Assembly (NCBI RefSeq): GCF_006007885.1
Contig: NZ_VCRO01000001.1
Span: 930,001 to 994,000 of the forward strand
Source: Alteribacter natronophilus
Lineage (GTDB): Bacteria; Bacillota; Bacilli; Bacillales; Salisediminibacteriaceae
Reading direction: 5' to 3'
DNA length: 64,000 nt
Shown: piece after piece, positions 8,579 to 17,411 of the stretch
Numbering within the stretch: position 1 is the stretch's first letter
Layout: each line of letters begins with the position of its first letter
Notes under the pieces: generated by a model
The model's database searches: none
What the model was told of the DNA's origin: nothing
What the model saw: only the letters and a program-made list of their open reading frames with translations
Made by a program: the position numbers and the translations under genes

Positions 8579-9753
8579 TAAAACTGCCTCGCTTTTTCCG
8601 TGTATGCTTCGTATGCTTGCTTTATGTCTCCGATGGTATCAGAACCGAATTTCTCCAGAAATGCTGCAGCCAGTTCAAAGCTTACGGCATGTTCACACAC
8701 GACTGAGGCTGCCGGTACAGCACAGCTGTCGGACCGCTCAATGCTTGCAGCAAACGGTTCCTTGGTCTCGATATCCACACTGTTCAGGGGCTTATAGAGA
8801 GTGGGAATCGGCTTCATCACGCCTTTTACAACCACAGGCATCCCTGTAGTCATGCCGCCTTCAAAACCGCCGAGACGGTTGGTTTTTCTGTAGTACCCTC
8901 TCTTTGGATCATACATAATTTCATCATGAACCTCACTTCCCGGTTTCCGGGCTGCTTCAAATCCGATACCCACTTCCACACCTTTAAAGGCATTGATGCT
9001 CATTACACTCCGGGCAATTCTGGCATCGAGCTTTCTGTCAAAGTGAACGTGACTCCCGAGGCCGGAGGGAAGACCGTCTGCGACTACTTCAACAACACCG
9101 CCGATGGAGTCACCGTTTTTCTTTGCTTCATCAATCAGGTCCATCATCTGCTTTTCCGCTTCAGAATCCAGACAGCGGACAGGCGACTGCTCGGTACGTA
9201 CAAGGATGTCCGCCGCATTATCGGGCTTTGTTTCGGGACGGCTGACAATACCGCCTATTTCCAGGACGTGTCCGGCTATGGTAACGCCGAATTCAGCGAG
9301 GAGTTTCTGTGCCACGGCACCAACGGCTACGCGGATCGTTGTTTCACGGGCAGACGACCGCTCAAGGACATTTCTCATATCACGATGGTCATACTTGATC
9401 GCACCGTTTAAATCCGCGTGTCCAGGCCGCGGCCGTGAAATTGTCCGCTTCATCTCCTTTTCCTCCTGCTCACTGACAGGTTCAGGTCCCATGATTTTCT
9501 GCCAGTGTGTCCAGTCCTTGTTTTCTACAGTGAGTGTAATCGGGGCTCCAGTTGTTTTACCGTGACGGACCCCACTCGTAATTTTCACTTTGTCTGTTTC
9601 GATCTGCATCCGCCGGCCCCGTCCATGCCCTTTCTGACGCCTGGCGAGATGGTGATTTATATCCTCTGCAGTCAGGGGAAGATGACTGGGAACCCCTTCA
9701 ATTATCGCGGTCAGTTCCGGACCGTGTGATTCTCCGGCTGTTAAAAATCTCAT
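8578..9753 (-). CDS. aroC: Chorismate synthase
   Basis: Chorismate synthase uses reduced FMN to convert EPSP to chorismate. Signatures are [16 protein letters not shown] at the N-terminus, [40 protein letters not shown], and [14 protein letters not shown] near residue 300. The length of 391 aa is typical. The ribosome site AAGGAGTG precedes the ATG by 8-9 bases. It heads aroCBH. In B. subtilis (where it is named aroF) cheR sits between ndk and this gene; here that place is a gene-free gap. Confidence 0.97.
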   Translation of the reverse strand: MRFLTAGESHGPELTAIIEGVPSHLPLTAEDINHHLARRQKGHGRGRRMQIETDKVKITSGVRHGKTTGAPITLTVENKDWTHWQKIMGPEPVSEQEEKEMKRTISRPRPGHADLNGAIKYDHRDMRNVLERSSARETTIRVAVGAVAQKLLAEFGVTIAGHVLEIGGIVSRPETKPDNAADILVRTEQSPVRCLDSEAEKQMMDLIDEAKKNGDSIGGVVEVVADGLPSGLGSHVHFDRKLDARIARSVMSINAFKGVEVGIGFEAARKPGSEVHDEIMYDPKRGYYRKTNRLGGFEGGMTTGMPVVVKGVMKPIPTLYKPLNSVDIETKEPFAASIERSDSCAVPAASVVCEHAVSFELAAAFLEKFGSDTIGDIKQAYEAYTEKARQF

Positions 9754-10021
9754 GTCACCGACACTCCTTTAATGCTTTTATGTATTAAAATGAATAAATC
9801 TTATTTTACATTGTGGATGATATGTGAAAAAAATTCAACACCTTCGTACCGGTTTTTCCACCGGAGATAAGAAAGATGCTTATGACCAGTATACTTAACC
9901 ATGCAGAAAAATAAAGCCGGAACAAATATCATTACCTTTTAACAGCAGGAAAATTTACAGTCAGGCCTGGTCTCCTCACCCCCGGATGCATACTGTACAG
10001 CTCCTTTCCATTTCTTAAAAG
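9754..10021. other. Gene-free gap between ndk and aroC
   Basis: This stretch holds the aroC ribosome site and presumably its promoter, but no convincing -35/-10 pair was found. Two overlapping short minus-strand frames (19 and 43 codons, joined as TAATGA) exist but resemble nothing recognised. In B. subtilis cheR occupies this position, so the gap may be the scar of its loss. Confidence 0.5.
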
Positions 10022-10056
10022 CCAAAAAACCTGCCGGGCCTGGGGCCGGGCAGGTT
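10022..10056 (-). terminator. Terminator after ndk
   Basis: AACCTGCC..GGCAGGTT forms a GC-rich stem (13 bp with one C/C mismatch, 10028-10056), followed on the minus strand by TTTTTTGG. It lies nine bases beyond the ndk stop. Confidence 0.88.
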
Positions 10057-10064
10057 CCTGCGGG

Positions 10065-10508
10065 TTAAACCCACTTATTAACGGTTTTTTCGTAGCTTAC
10101 AAGTTCGTCACTGTTGAAGAAAAGCTCGATTTCACGCTTGGCACTATCTGAGGAGTCGGATCCGTGAATCACATTCATGGATACCTGAACACCGTAGTCA
10201 CCGCGGATCGTTCCGGGAGCTGCCTCCTGAGGATTCGTTTTCCCCATCATTTTACGGGCTTCGTCGATTACGTTTTCTCCTTCCCATACCATTGCAAATA
10301 CCGGTCCGGAAGTAATGAAATCAACAAGTTCACCAAAGAAAGGACGTTCTTTATGTTCGCCGTAATGAGTCTCGGCAAGATCCTTTGAAATCGCTAACAT
10401 TTTTGCTCCTGCAAGAGTAAAGCCTTTCTTTTCAAAGCGGGAAACTACTTCGCCAACCAGATTTCTCTGCACGCCATCCGGTTTTACCATTAGAAATGTG
10501 CGTTCCAT
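10065..10508 (-). CDS. ndk: Nucleoside diphosphate kinase
   Basis: Ndk transfers the gamma-phosphate of ATP to NDPs through a phosphohistidine. The catalytic His is in [16 protein letters not shown] (His115). [15 protein letters not shown] at the N-terminus and [14 protein letters not shown] are the family signatures. Length 147 aa, standard. GGAGGT precedes the ATG by eight bases. It is flanked by its own promoter and terminator, so it is probably a single-gene transcript between hepT and aroC. Confidence 0.97.
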   Translation of the reverse strand: MERTFLMVKPDGVQRNLVGEVVSRFEKKGFTLAGAKMLAISKDLAETHYGEHKERPFFGELVDFITSGPVFAMVWEGENVIDEARKMMGKTNPQEAAPGTIRGDYGVQVSMNVIHGSDSSDSAKREIELFFNSDELVSYEKTVNKWV

Positions 10509-10551
10509 GTTCTCTACCTCCAGCTGTATGTATGTTTGTGAAACCTTTTAG

Positions 10552-10580
10552 AGTATAGCAAATTTTCACAAACATCACAA
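10552..10580 (-). promoter_or_regulatory. ndk promoter
   Basis: TTGTGA (10575-10580) and TATACT (10552-10557) with a 17-base spacer on the minus strand, 43 bases before the ndk start codon. Confidence 0.65.
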
Positions 10581-10620
10581 CAGCAATTGTGAAAACGGTT
10601 TCTTTTTTGTTCCCGCCAAA

Positions 10621-10658
10621 TAATAAAACCGGCATGTCCCTTATAGGCATACCGGTTT
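10621..10658 (-). terminator. Terminator after hepT
   Basis: AACCGGTATG..CATGCCGGTT hairpin with a short loop and one mismatch, followed on the minus strand by TTTTATT. It starts seven bases past the hepT stop. Confidence 0.8.
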
Positions 10659-10664
10659 TTCCAA

Positions 10665-11636
10665 TTAAAATTTCCTGCTTCCAATGTAATCGGCAATTTG
10701 GGTAAAAGCATGTTTTGCCCGGATATCCTCAAGCGGATCGAGAGCCTCTTTTGCTTTCATAAGATAACGATCCGCCATCTGTTTGGAAAATCCAATTCCG
10801 CCCGAGTCCCGGATTTCACCGATTACGCCGGCCATCCCCATTTCATTTGTGGAGGATTCTGAAACTGCTGCTGCAATCCTGTCCTTTAAGGAGCGGTCTT
10901 TTTCTATGGCATACAGAGCAGGAAGAGTAACGTTTCCCTGTTTAAGGTCTCCTCCCGCAGGTTTACCCAGTTCTTTTTCAGTCCCTACAAAATCAAGGAT
11001 GTCATCGGTGATCTGGAAGGCCATCCCCACTCTGTAGCCGAAAAGGGACAGCTGACGGTTCGTGACAGCGTCGGCACCGGCTGCTGCAGCCCCAAGTTTG
11101 CAGCTGATTGCAATAAGAAGAGCCGTTTTCCGTTTTATGCGCCGCAGATAATTTTTCAGATGCTGACTCCAGATATACTGATCCCGGAGCTGTTCCACCT
11201 CTCCGATACACATTTCCACCATGGCATCCGAGAGCACCTCATGAACAGCCGGTTCCCTGCAGTGACTGGCCAGTTCAACAGCTCTTGCAAACATGTAATC
11301 TCCCGTGTACATCGCTACACGGTTGTCCCATTTCGTTTTAATGGTCTTTTTTCCCCGCCTCAGATCTGCGTCATCAATCACGTCATCATGAACGAGGGAA
11401 GCCATATGAATCAGCTCAAGGGGGACCGCTACATGACGGATTTCTTCAATATCATAACGGCCAAACTGGCCGGCAAGAAGTACGAACACGGGACGGATCC
11501 TTTTTCCCCCGGCATTCAGAAGATGGGAAGATGCCTGTTTCAGCACAGGGTGATCTGTACCGATATTCTGTTCAAGTTCCTTTTCTATCACGGCGATATC
11601 TTTTCTCAGATACCAGTAAATATCCGTCAGTTTCAT
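10665..11636 (-). CDS. hepT: Heptaprenyl diphosphate synthase component II
   Basis: HepT is the catalytic, prenyltransferase-fold subunit that extends farnesyl diphosphate to C35 for the menaquinone side chain, working with HepS. The first aspartate-rich motif is in LVHDDVIDDADLRRG (about 84-98) and the second in QITDDILDFVG (about 212-222); GGKRIRP binds diphosphate. Length 323 aa. It stands close behind mqnA in the menaquinone cluster and ends with a strong terminator. Confidence 0.94.
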   Translation of the reverse strand: MKLTDIYWYLRKDIAVIEKELEQNIGTDHPVLKQASSHLLNAGGKRIRPVFVLLAGQFGRYDIEEIRHVAVPLELIHMASLVHDDVIDDADLRRGKKTIKTKWDNRVAMYTGDYMFARAVELASHCREPAVHEVLSDAMVEMCIGEVEQLRDQYIWSQHLKNYLRRIKRKTALLIAISCKLGAAAAGADAVTNRQLSLFGYRVGMAFQITDDILDFVGTEKELGKPAGGDLKQGNVTLPALYAIEKDRSLKDRIAAAVSESSTNEMGMAGVIGEIRDSGGIGFSKQMADRYLMKAKEALDPLEDIRAKHAFTQIADYIGSRKF

Positions 11637-11649
11637 TCCCTACACCTAC

Positions 11650-12507
11650 CTAAACAGATTGCCTGCCGGCTGCCTCCTGCCAGAGCGGAAGATGTTTCAC
11701 CGGCTTTTCAAGCAGCCCCAGATCATACGCATACTCGTAAAAAAGGAGAAGACCTTCTTCATGGGCAGGCGACAAATCATGGTTCAGCCCTTTGAAATAA
11801 GATTGCCAGAAGCCGCGGCTTCCGCCAATTTCATATTCTATCGAACGTATCAGGTCGTCAAAACGATTCTCGTATGACCGTTTTTTACTTTTAAGCATCT
11901 GATCATAGAGGTCGTACAGTAATTCTCCGTGGGCTGAAATCGTGTTTTTTCGTGCTGCCACAACCGCATATGTCATTGGAAGCCGGGTATTGTCGTTCCA
12001 GAGACGTCCGAGATCATAGCGGTAAATCTCAGATGGCTGATTCCAGTATGTCCTGATCGCGTCATCACCGATCAGAAGACATGCATCGTTTTCTGCCATC
12101 ATGGCATCAAAATCGGGCTTCATAGTTACGTAATCCACCCCGAGTCCGTAGAACCTGCCGAGAATGATTTTAAGCAGGTTTACCGACGTGGCAGAACTCG
12201 AGGTGAGTGCCACACGTTTACCCTCGAGTTTGTTTATCGGTATTTTTGAAAAAAGAAAGATGGAACCTACATCTCCGGACGATGAAACCGAAAGGGACGG
12301 CAGCAGCTGGAATGCTCCTGCATTCTGTGCATATGCGAACGAGGAAATGCCGCCGATATCCACTGATCCTTCCGCCATTCCCCTGTTTAACTCAGAGGGT
12401 ACCTTCGGAACAAACGTACAGCCGCGTTCCACTAACTGCCTCCGGTCCAGATAGTAGAAGAGAGGCATGATATTCGTGTATGAAATTTCTCCTACAACGA
12501 TGCCCAT
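11650..12507 (-). CDS. mqnA: Chorismate dehydratase (futalosine menaquinone pathway)
   Basis: MqnA dehydrates chorismate to 3-enolpyruvylbenzoate, the entry step of the futalosine route to menaquinone. The protein has the periplasmic-binding-like fold of the family, with GEISYTNIMPLFYYLD at the start, VPSELNRGMAEGSVDIGGISSF, and LTSSSATSVNLLKIIL. ATG 12507 is preferred because GGGGGGAG lies six bases upstream; a GTG at 12522 is inside that site. Length 285 aa. It sits two bases after the ubiX-like gene and before hepT. B. subtilis uses the MenFDHCEB route and lacks this gene. Confidence 0.88.
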   Translation of the reverse strand: MGIVVGEISYTNIMPLFYYLDRRQLVERGCTFVPKVPSELNRGMAEGSVDIGGISSFAYAQNAGAFQLLPSLSVSSSGDVGSIFLFSKIPINKLEGKRVALTSSSATSVNLLKIILGRFYGLGVDYVTMKPDFDAMMAENDACLLIGDDAIRTYWNQPSEIYRYDLGRLWNDNTRLPMTYAVVAARKNTISAHGELLYDLYDQMLKSKKRSYENRFDDLIRSIEYEIGGSRGFWQSYFKGLNHDLSPAHEEGLLLFYEYAYDLGLLEKPVKHLPLWQEAAGRQSV

Positions 12508-12509
12508 GT

Positions 12510-13106
12510 CTACTCCCCCCACCGAGTAAATAAATCGTGGCTTACGTGAAGCTGATCCAGCACTTTTCCCACAACGAAGTTAACAGCATCATCCAGTGTT
12601 TCAGGTCTCTGGTAGAAGCCCGGCATGGCCGGCACCACAGTGCCCCCCATTTCCGCAATCGTTTTCATATTCCCCAGATGAATCGCATGCAGCGGTGTTT
12701 CCCGCGGTACGATAATAAGGGGGCGTTTCTCCTTAAGCATGACATCCGCCGTACGTTCAAGCAGGTTGCCGGAAATGCCGTGGCTGATCTTTGCCAGTGT
12801 GCCCATGGAGCATGGAATAATGATCATCCCGTCATTTCGGTAAGAGCCGCTCGCAATCGGAGCTGAAAAATCCTGAAGGGTATGGACATGAAGGTCCCTG
12901 TCCGCTTCAAAGAGTCTTTCCAGACACGCTTCTCTGTCACTGGTATCCTCCCCAAGCTCATGGTAGAACACCTGCCATCCTGCCTCCGAAACAATTAGAT
13001 GAACTCTGTGTCCTGCTCTGAGAAGGGCATTGGCAAAGCGGACACCATAAACAGCTCCGCTGGCCCCGGTTATCCCCACTGTATAAATGCGCTTCTCCCT
13101 ACTCAT
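12510..13106 (-). CDS. UbiX-family flavin prenyltransferase
   Basis: UbiX-like enzymes make prenylated FMN, the cofactor of UbiD-type decarboxylases. GITGASGAVYGVRFANAL (about 12-29) is the FMN-binding motif; PCSMGTLAKISHGISGNLLERTADVMLKEKRPLI and ETPLHAIHLGNM are the diagnostic C-terminal segments. Length 198 aa. The start overlaps the upstream prenyltransferase stop by four bases. Its place between mqnA and the UbiA-type gene suggests it supports the late decarboxylation step of the futalosine pathway; that role is inferred from context. Confidence 0.9.
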   Translation of the reverse strand: MSREKRIYTVGITGASGAVYGVRFANALLRAGHRVHLIVSEAGWQVFYHELGEDTSDREACLERLFEADRDLHVHTLQDFSAPIASGSYRNDGMIIIPCSMGTLAKISHGISGNLLERTADVMLKEKRPLIIVPRETPLHAIHLGNMKTIAEMGGTVVPAMPGFYQRPETLDDAVNFVVGKVLDQLHVSHDLFTRWGE

Positions 13107-13963
13107 ATAAGCAGATCCCCAATCGTGAAAATAAGCAGTACGATACTGATGATTCCGTTCATTGTAAAAAATGCCACATTGACTTTTGACAGGTCATCAG
13201 GGGATACAAGTGAATGCTCGTATACCATAATGGCCCCTGCAATAAATACTCCGGCCATAAAAATCCAGCCGAGAGGTGTCAGGAAAAATAAAGCAAGCAT
13301 GGAAATAAAGCTTACAACGTGAAACCCTTTTGCGATCCTGAGTGCACGGGTTATTCCGAAACGGCTTGGGATCGAATGCAGTCCCGCCTCCCGGTCATAA
13401 TCAGCATCCTGAGTCGCGTAAATAACGTCAAAACCTGCAGTCCAGAACGCAACAGCCAGGAAGATAAGCATGGCCTCCCACGTCAGCGTGCCGGTTGTTC
13501 CAACCCAGCCTCCAAGAGGGGCAATAGCAATGGTAACTCCGAGAATAACGTGGCAGAGCCAGGTGAACCTTTTTGTATAAGAGTAAATAACAAGAAAAAA
13601 GACCGCAAGCGGCAGCAGATACACAGCAAGCATATTCAGCTGAAAAGCAGAGACGAAAAGTAAAACAAATGAAGCGGCAATGAATGCAAGAGTTTCAACT
13701 TTTGAGAGAAGCCCTGCCGGGATCGCACGGTCTGCCGTCCGCGGGTTCTCCTTATCAATCCGCGCATCAATCAGTCTGTTCAGACTCATTGCCGCACTTC
13801 TCGCTCCAACCATCGCCAGTGTAATCCAGATCCAGTGGTGCAGCGTCGGCCAGTGGCCGTTGATTAATAAACTTCCAAGTACAGCTCCCAGAAAAGCAAA
13901 AGGAAGAGCAAAAACTGTATGTTCGAATTTAATCATTTCAAGTATGATTTTTATTTTTCTCAT
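13103..13963 (-). CDS. mqnP: UbiA-family prenyltransferase, probably MqnP
   Basis: Membrane prenyltransferases of this family attach the polyprenyl chain to the aromatic ring. The first Asp-rich motif is NRLIDARIDKENPRTADR (about 61-78) and the second is YATQDADYDREAGLHSIP (about 181-198). Seven to nine hydrophobic helices span 286 aa. Because it is adjacent to mqnA and a ubiX homologue, and hepS/hepT make the C35 donor, the naphthoate prenyltransferase role in the futalosine pathway is likely, but a MenA-like or UbiA-like substrate cannot be ruled out from sequence alone. Confidence 0.82.
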   Translation of the reverse strand: MRKIKIILEMIKFEHTVFALPFAFLGAVLGSLLINGHWPTLHHWIWITLAMVGARSAAMSLNRLIDARIDKENPRTADRAIPAGLLSKVETLAFIAASFVLLFVSAFQLNMLAVYLLPLAVFFLVIYSYTKRFTWLCHVILGVTIAIAPLGGWVGTTGTLTWEAMLIFLAVAFWTAGFDVIYATQDADYDREAGLHSIPSRFGITRALRIAKGFHVVSFISMLALFFLTPLGWIFMAGVFIAGAIMVYEHSLVSPDDLSKVNVAFFTMNGIISIVLLIFTIGDLLI

Positions 13964-13991
13964 GTAGTCCTAATTTCCCCTTCGTGAATAA

Positions 13992-14699
13992 TCAGCAGGA
14001 CTTCCTTGCAAAGTGACTTGCCGCCGCTCCGCCGGAATAGGATTTATATGTGACCCGCTCAAATCCTGCCTCCCGGAACATCCCGGCAAGCGCTTCCTTA
14101 TCGGGAAATGTACCGGCCGATTCCTGAAGCCACGAGTATTCTTCATAGCTTCTGGCAAAGATCCGTCCAAACAAAGGCATGATGTGACGAAAATAAAACC
14201 AGTACATATGTTTAAATCCTGCCATTGTCGGCTGGGATGTCTCAAGACATGTGACAAGTCCCCCGGGCTTCGTTACGCGGTGCATTTCCCTGATCACCTG
14301 ATTAAAATCAGGCACGTTGCGAAGGCCGAATCCGATTGTCACAAAATCAAATGTATCATCCTCAAATGGCAGCTCCATGGCGTTCCCCTGAATCAGAGTC
14401 ACGTTCTCCGCCTTTTTTTCCTCTACTTTACGGCGGCCTACTTCCAGCATATTTTCACTGAAATCAAGCCCGGTAACTTCACCGCTTTTACCGGCCGCCT
14501 CAGACAGAGCCAGTGTCCAGTCTGCCGTGCCGCAGCATACATCAAGGGCACTTGCCCCTTCACTGACTTTCATTCTTTTCATCGTATCCCGACGCCAGGC
14601 TACATGCCGCTGGAAACTGATAATCGCATTCATCCGGTCATAGCTGCCCGAAATAGACTGAAAAACATCGTGTACTTTCTCTTCCTTGGATTGTGGCAT
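13992..14699 (-). CDS. menG: Demethylmenaquinone methyltransferase
   Basis: MenG/UbiE methylates demethylmenaquinone with SAM in the last step of menaquinone synthesis. [33 protein letters not shown] (SAM motif I), [24 protein letters not shown] in part, and [14 protein letters not shown] are typical. The start ATG at 14699 is chosen because AGAGGAAGG precedes it by four to five bases and the hepS stop lies one base upstream; a longer in-frame extension to 14831 would overlap hepS and has no family support. Length 235 aa. Confidence 0.94.
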   Translation of the reverse strand: MPQSKEEKVHDVFQSISGSYDRMNAIISFQRHVAWRRDTMKRMKVSEGASALDVCCGTADWTLALSEAAGKSGEVTGLDFSENMLEVGRRKVEEKKAENVTLIQGNAMELPFEDDTFDFVTIGFGLRNVPDFNQVIREMHRVTKPGGLVTCLETSQPTMAGFKHMYWFYFRHIMPLFGRIFARSYEEYSWLQESAGTFPDKEALAGMFREAGFERVTYKSYSGGAAASHFARKSC

Positions 14700-14700
14700 A

Positions 14701-15510
14701 TTATCCTTCCTCTGCAACAAAATCTTGATAGAAGTTTTCCTCGAGTAATTGCCGCACCCGGGAACGGATAAACTGTCTGAGCGGAAGCCAGTCAGGAAGC
14801 CCGTCCTCAATTCCGGAACGAAGATCCTCAATCGCCTCGCTGTAAATCATGGACGTATCGGATTCTGATCCTTGTTTCCCGTAAATCTCTTTGAGAATGG
14901 CGGTAATAAAACATTCTCCTGTATAATCAGGAAGCTGTTTTTTGTCCGTAAGGAGATTTTTGAGACAGAAAAAACCGGAGATGGGGCCGGCCCACTTATC
15001 GAGTTTAAGGTGTTTAAGGATATTTGCTGTAAGTACTGTATGGCGGTATAGATACTTCTTTCCTTTAAAAGGATCGGCAGCATTTTCCCTTTCCTCGTAC
15101 GGCAGCATTTTAATTTCGTTAATTTCCTGAATGGAACGGCTGAACACCTGCATAAGTGAAATGTCGCCCAGTTTGGCCAGAAAATAATAGTATAAACTGC
15201 TGTAGTAGTCTCCGGTAAGCACGATGAGCTGCCGCTCTTTTCTGGTCCGCTCGTCTATACAGTCCTCCAGTCCCACATTATCATGAACAGTGAGAGCCGT
15301 ATCCACTAGAAGACAGGCAAGAATAGCGTGATTTATGTATTTTGGGGAACAGCCCCGCTTTTTCATTGCATAATACAGGATTTTAATCAGATCGTTGTCA
15401 ATATCCGGTTTATCCAGATACCGGCTTACATACGGGTGGTGAATGACCTCGTAAAAATCACGTTCTATTTTTCTGATGTCCTCGTTCATCTGATCCAGTG
15501 AGATCGTCAT
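14701..15510 (-). CDS. hepS: Heptaprenyl diphosphate synthase component I
   Basis: HepS is the small regulatory subunit of the heterodimeric C35 prenyl diphosphate synthase and controls chain length; it has no DDxxD motif. Features are [28 protein letters not shown] and [19 protein letters not shown], all typical of this poorly conserved family. Length 269 aa from ATG 15510; a TTG 21 bases upstream is a less likely start. Located between mtrB and menG exactly as in B. subtilis, which raises confidence in the call. Confidence 0.88.
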   Translation of the reverse strand: MTISLDQMNEDIRKIERDFYEVIHHPYVSRYLDKPDIDNDLIKILYYAMKKRGCSPKYINHAILACLLVDTALTVHDNVGLEDCIDERTRKERQLIVLTGDYYSSLYYYFLAKLGDISLMQVFSRSIQEINEIKMLPYEERENAADPFKGKKYLYRHTVLTANILKHLKLDKWAGPISGFFCLKNLLTDKKQLPDYTGECFITAILKEIYGKQGSESDTSMIYSEAIEDLRSGIEDGLPDWLPLRQFIRSRVRQLLEENFYQDFVAEEG

Positions 15511-15564
15511 TATAAAGCCCCCAGAAAGCAAGTTCTATCAATCAATATGTTTTTCTGCAATATA

Positions 15565-15573
15565 AGTATACCA
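15565..15573 (-). promoter_or_regulatory. Extended -10 promoter for hepS operon
   Basis: TGGTATACT on the minus strand is an extended -10 element 55 bases before the hepS start. No good -35 box is seen at the usual distance. It could drive hepS-menG-mqnP-ubiX-mqnA-hepT. Confidence 0.5.
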
Positions 15574-15641
15574 TACTCTGTCCGGAGGAGATAAGTAACG
15601 GCTATCCCCCGCCCGACAGGTTCAGTCAGTCCGGGCAGGCC

Positions 15642-15675
15642 ATATTAAAAGAAAAGCAGGTCAGAAAACCCGCTT
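15642..15675 (-). terminator. Terminator after mtrB
   Basis: AAGCGGGT..ACCTGCTT stem (8 bp, one G-U pair, 15654-15675) with a six-base loop, followed by TTCTTTT on the minus strand, four bases beyond mtrB. Confidence 0.75.
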
Positions 15676-15678
15676 GTG

Positions 15679-15897
15679 TCAACCTTCGGTATTCATTTCG
15701 CCATGGCTTGTCTGAATGACAGCTTTTCCCCTTACCTTCACTGCGGATGTGTGTTCTGTAAACTGGGCAATCATAACTTCATTTTTATCCAGCTTTTCAG
15801 AGTGATGGAACCTTGTATCCGATCCCCTCGTTAAGCCAATGACGTTCACACCATTTTCAAGTGCTTTAATCACAATATATTCGGTCGGCTGTGACAT
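15679..15897 (-). CDS. mtrB: TRAP, trp RNA-binding attenuation protein
   Basis: TRAP forms an 11-subunit ring that binds tryptophan and wraps (G/U)AG repeats in trp leader RNA, causing termination. The 72-residue protein matches the B. subtilis protein almost throughout: [58 protein letters not shown]. The RNA-contacting Lys37, Lys56 and Arg58 equivalents are present in KLDK and KVRG. It lies behind folE (mtrA) as in B. subtilis. Its main target, the trp leader, is at 6.8-7.1 kb of this window. Confidence 0.97.
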   Translation of the reverse strand: MSQPTEYIVIKALENGVNVIGLTRGSDTRFHHSEKLDKNEVMIAQFTEHTSAVKVRGKAVIQTSHGEMNTEG

Positions 15898-15954
15898 AGA
15901 GTAACCCGCCTTTCCTCAATTTCATTACGAAACAATGCCGAATGAACCCCTGCA

Positions 15955-16521
15955 CTACCCCTTAATCAGTGCCAGTACTTCCGAGCGTGCAGCGTGATCC
16001 TCTGTGAAAACCCCTCTGACAGCTGATGTCATAGTCTTTGATCCCGGTTTTTTCACTCCGCGCATGGTCATGCACATATGCTCCGCTTCCACAATTACCA
16101 TAACTCCCTGGGGATCAAGCGTGTCAACAATACTGTCTGCCACTGTGGAAGTAATACGCTCCTGAAGCTGGGGGCGTCTGCAGACTGCTTCCACCGCTCT
16201 GGCGAGTTTACTGAGGCCGGTAACTTTTCCTCCGCTCGGAATATATCCAATATGGGCTACACCGAAAAACGGCACAAGGTGATGCTCACACATAGAGTAA
16301 AACGGTATATCCTTTACAAGGACAAGTTCTTCATGGTCTTCACCGAACACGGTCTGAAAGTGCTCTTTCGGATCCTGATTCAATCCTTCAAAAACTTCCG
16401 CATACATTTTGGCTACCCTTTTCGGCGTATCCTGCAGGCCTTCCCTTCCCGGATCTTCTCCGATCGCTTCCAGGATCATTGTGACAGCCTCTTTTATCTT
16501 TTCATGATTTACTTCGTTCAT
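15955..16521 (-). CDS. folE: GTP cyclohydrolase I
   Basis: FolE opens GTP to dihydroneopterin triphosphate, the first step of folate synthesis. Zinc ligands are in [11 protein letters not shown] and [26 protein letters not shown] is also typical. The ATG at 16521 has AGGAGG eight bases upstream; a longer frame to 16545 has no support. Length 188 aa. It forms the classical mtrAB pair with mtrB, 57 bases away. Confidence 0.96.
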   Translation of the reverse strand: MNEVNHEKIKEAVTMILEAIGEDPGREGLQDTPKRVAKMYAEVFEGLNQDPKEHFQTVFGEDHEELVLVKDIPFYSMCEHHLVPFFGVAHIGYIPSGGKVTGLSKLARAVEAVCRRPQLQERITSTVADSIVDTLDPQGVMVIVEAEHMCMTMRGVKKPGSKTMTSAVRGVFTEDHAARSEVLALIKG

Positions 16522-16559
16522 CGTGATGCCTCCTCGTAACCGCATTCAAGATCGATAAA

Positions 16560-16588
16560 ATTCTAGCACAGCAGGGGTGAATATACAA
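16560..16588 (-). promoter_or_regulatory. folE-mtrB promoter
   Basis: TTGTAT (16583-16588) and TAGAAT (16560-16565) with a 17-base spacer on the minus strand, about 40 bases before folE. Confidence 0.65.
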
Positions 16589-16604
16589 GAAACGTCCCCT
16601 ATAC

Positions 16605-16639
16605 AGAAAAGAAGAACCGCAGCTGTGTGCGGTTCTTCT
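16605..16639 (-). terminator. Terminator after hbs
   Basis: Perfect 11-bp stem AGAAGAACCGC/GCGGTTCTTCT (16610-16639) with an eight-base loop, followed by TTTCTG on the minus strand, 22 bases beyond hbs. Confidence 0.85.
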
Positions 16640-16660
16640 AGGCGCAAGCCCCCTTATGTA

Positions 16661-16933
16661 TTACTTGACTGCGTCTTTAAGGGCTTTACCAGGCTTAAAG
16701 GCTGGTACGTTGCTTGCAGGAATTTCAATCTCTTCCCCTGTCTGCGGGTTGCGGCCTTTACGGGCAGCGCGCTCACGTACTTCGAAGTTACCGAAGCCGA
16801 TCAGCTGTACCTTTTCAGACTTCTGAAGAGAATCAGTGATTACATCAAACACAGCGTCTACTGCATTTGTAGCATCCTTCTTGGAAAGTTCAGTTTTCTC
16901 TGAAACAGCATTGATTAGTTCTGTCTTGTTCAT
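16661..16933 (-). CDS. hbs: DNA-binding protein HU
   Basis: HU is the abundant nucleoid histone-like protein that bends and compacts DNA as a dimer. [43 protein letters not shown] in part (the DNA-binding arm) and [24 protein letters not shown] are almost identical to B. subtilis HBsu. ATG 16933 is chosen because GGAGGAGG lies eight bases upstream; the GTG at 16942 overlaps that site. Length 90 aa. It sits between folE and spoIVA as in B. subtilis. Confidence 0.97.
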   Translation of the reverse strand: MNKTELINAVSEKTELSKKDATNAVDAVFDVITDSLQKSEKVQLIGFGNFEVRERAARKGRNPQTGEEIEIPASNVPAFKPGKALKDAVK

Positions 16934-17030
16934 ACCATTCACCTCCTCCCAGTGGGATTGTTATTTCTTTTCTTGCACAATAATCCGTTTTTTATACTTA
17001 AAACGTTGATTTAACGGGATAACAAGGCTA

Positions 17031-17059
17031 ATGTTAAACGAATCCCCGCAAAAATTCAA
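17031..17059 (-). promoter_or_regulatory. hbs promoter
   Basis: TTGAAT (17054-17059) and TAACAT (17031-17036) with a 17-base spacer on the minus strand, about 100 bases upstream of hbs. A second TATACT element lies at 17089-17094, so there may be two promoters, as known for B. subtilis hbs. Confidence 0.65.
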
Positions 17060-17109
17060 CATTTTTTGCAGAATTCCCTGCATTTTTAAGTATAATCTGG
17101 TGTAAATGG

Positions 17110-17191
17110 AAAAAACAGGATCGATCCTGGGACTTTAAAGCACAATGCCCGGTACAACAGCATTTTCAGTGCTTATTGAATTTTTATCATA
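17110..17191 (-). other. Extended -10 element followed by a hairpin and T-run (possible short transcript)
   Basis: TGGTATGAT at 17186-17194 (minus strand) is an extended -10 element, with a TTGACA a little too close upstream. About 60 bases on, the 14-bp palindrome CAGGATCGATCCTG (17116-17129) is followed by TTTTTT. Together they could define a small RNA or an attenuated leader of hbs. The rest of the 476-base spoIVA-hbs gap (17195-17385) shows nothing recognisable. Confidence 0.35.
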
Positions 17192-17383
17192 CCAGACGCC
17201 TGTATGTCAATGAAGTAAGGCTCCTGTACGCCGCCTCCCGGTTTTTTTCTCCCCGGCCAGGTATAAAGTTGCACATCTTCAGGGTGTGGATTCATACTTC
17301 CTTCATGTTCCGGGCGTGCTCTGTTACGACTTATTTACCGGTACCAGAGTGCGTCCGCTTTCTTCTCCCCTCCGGTTCAGGGC

Positions 17384-17411
17384 AAAAAAATAACCCTCCG
17401 GATGGAGAGTT
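17384..17411 (-). terminator. Terminator overlapping the spoIVA stop codon
   Basis: AACTCTCC/GGAGGGTT stem (8 bp, one G-U, 17392-17411) with a four-base loop and ATTTTTTTG tail on the minus strand. The left arm includes two bases of the spoIVA stop codon. Confidence 0.85.

Noticed and set aside
9830-9938. Overlapping 19- and 43-codon minus-strand frames between ndk and aroC, with VPALFF recalling the end of CheR.
   Set aside because: The similarity is only a few residues; upstream sequence does not match CheR in any frame. Too weak to call a pseudogene.
13992-14831. Longer menG frame starting at 14831.
   Set aside because: It overlaps hepS by 130 bases, and its extra N-terminus has no family counterpart; ATG 14699 has a proper ribosome site.
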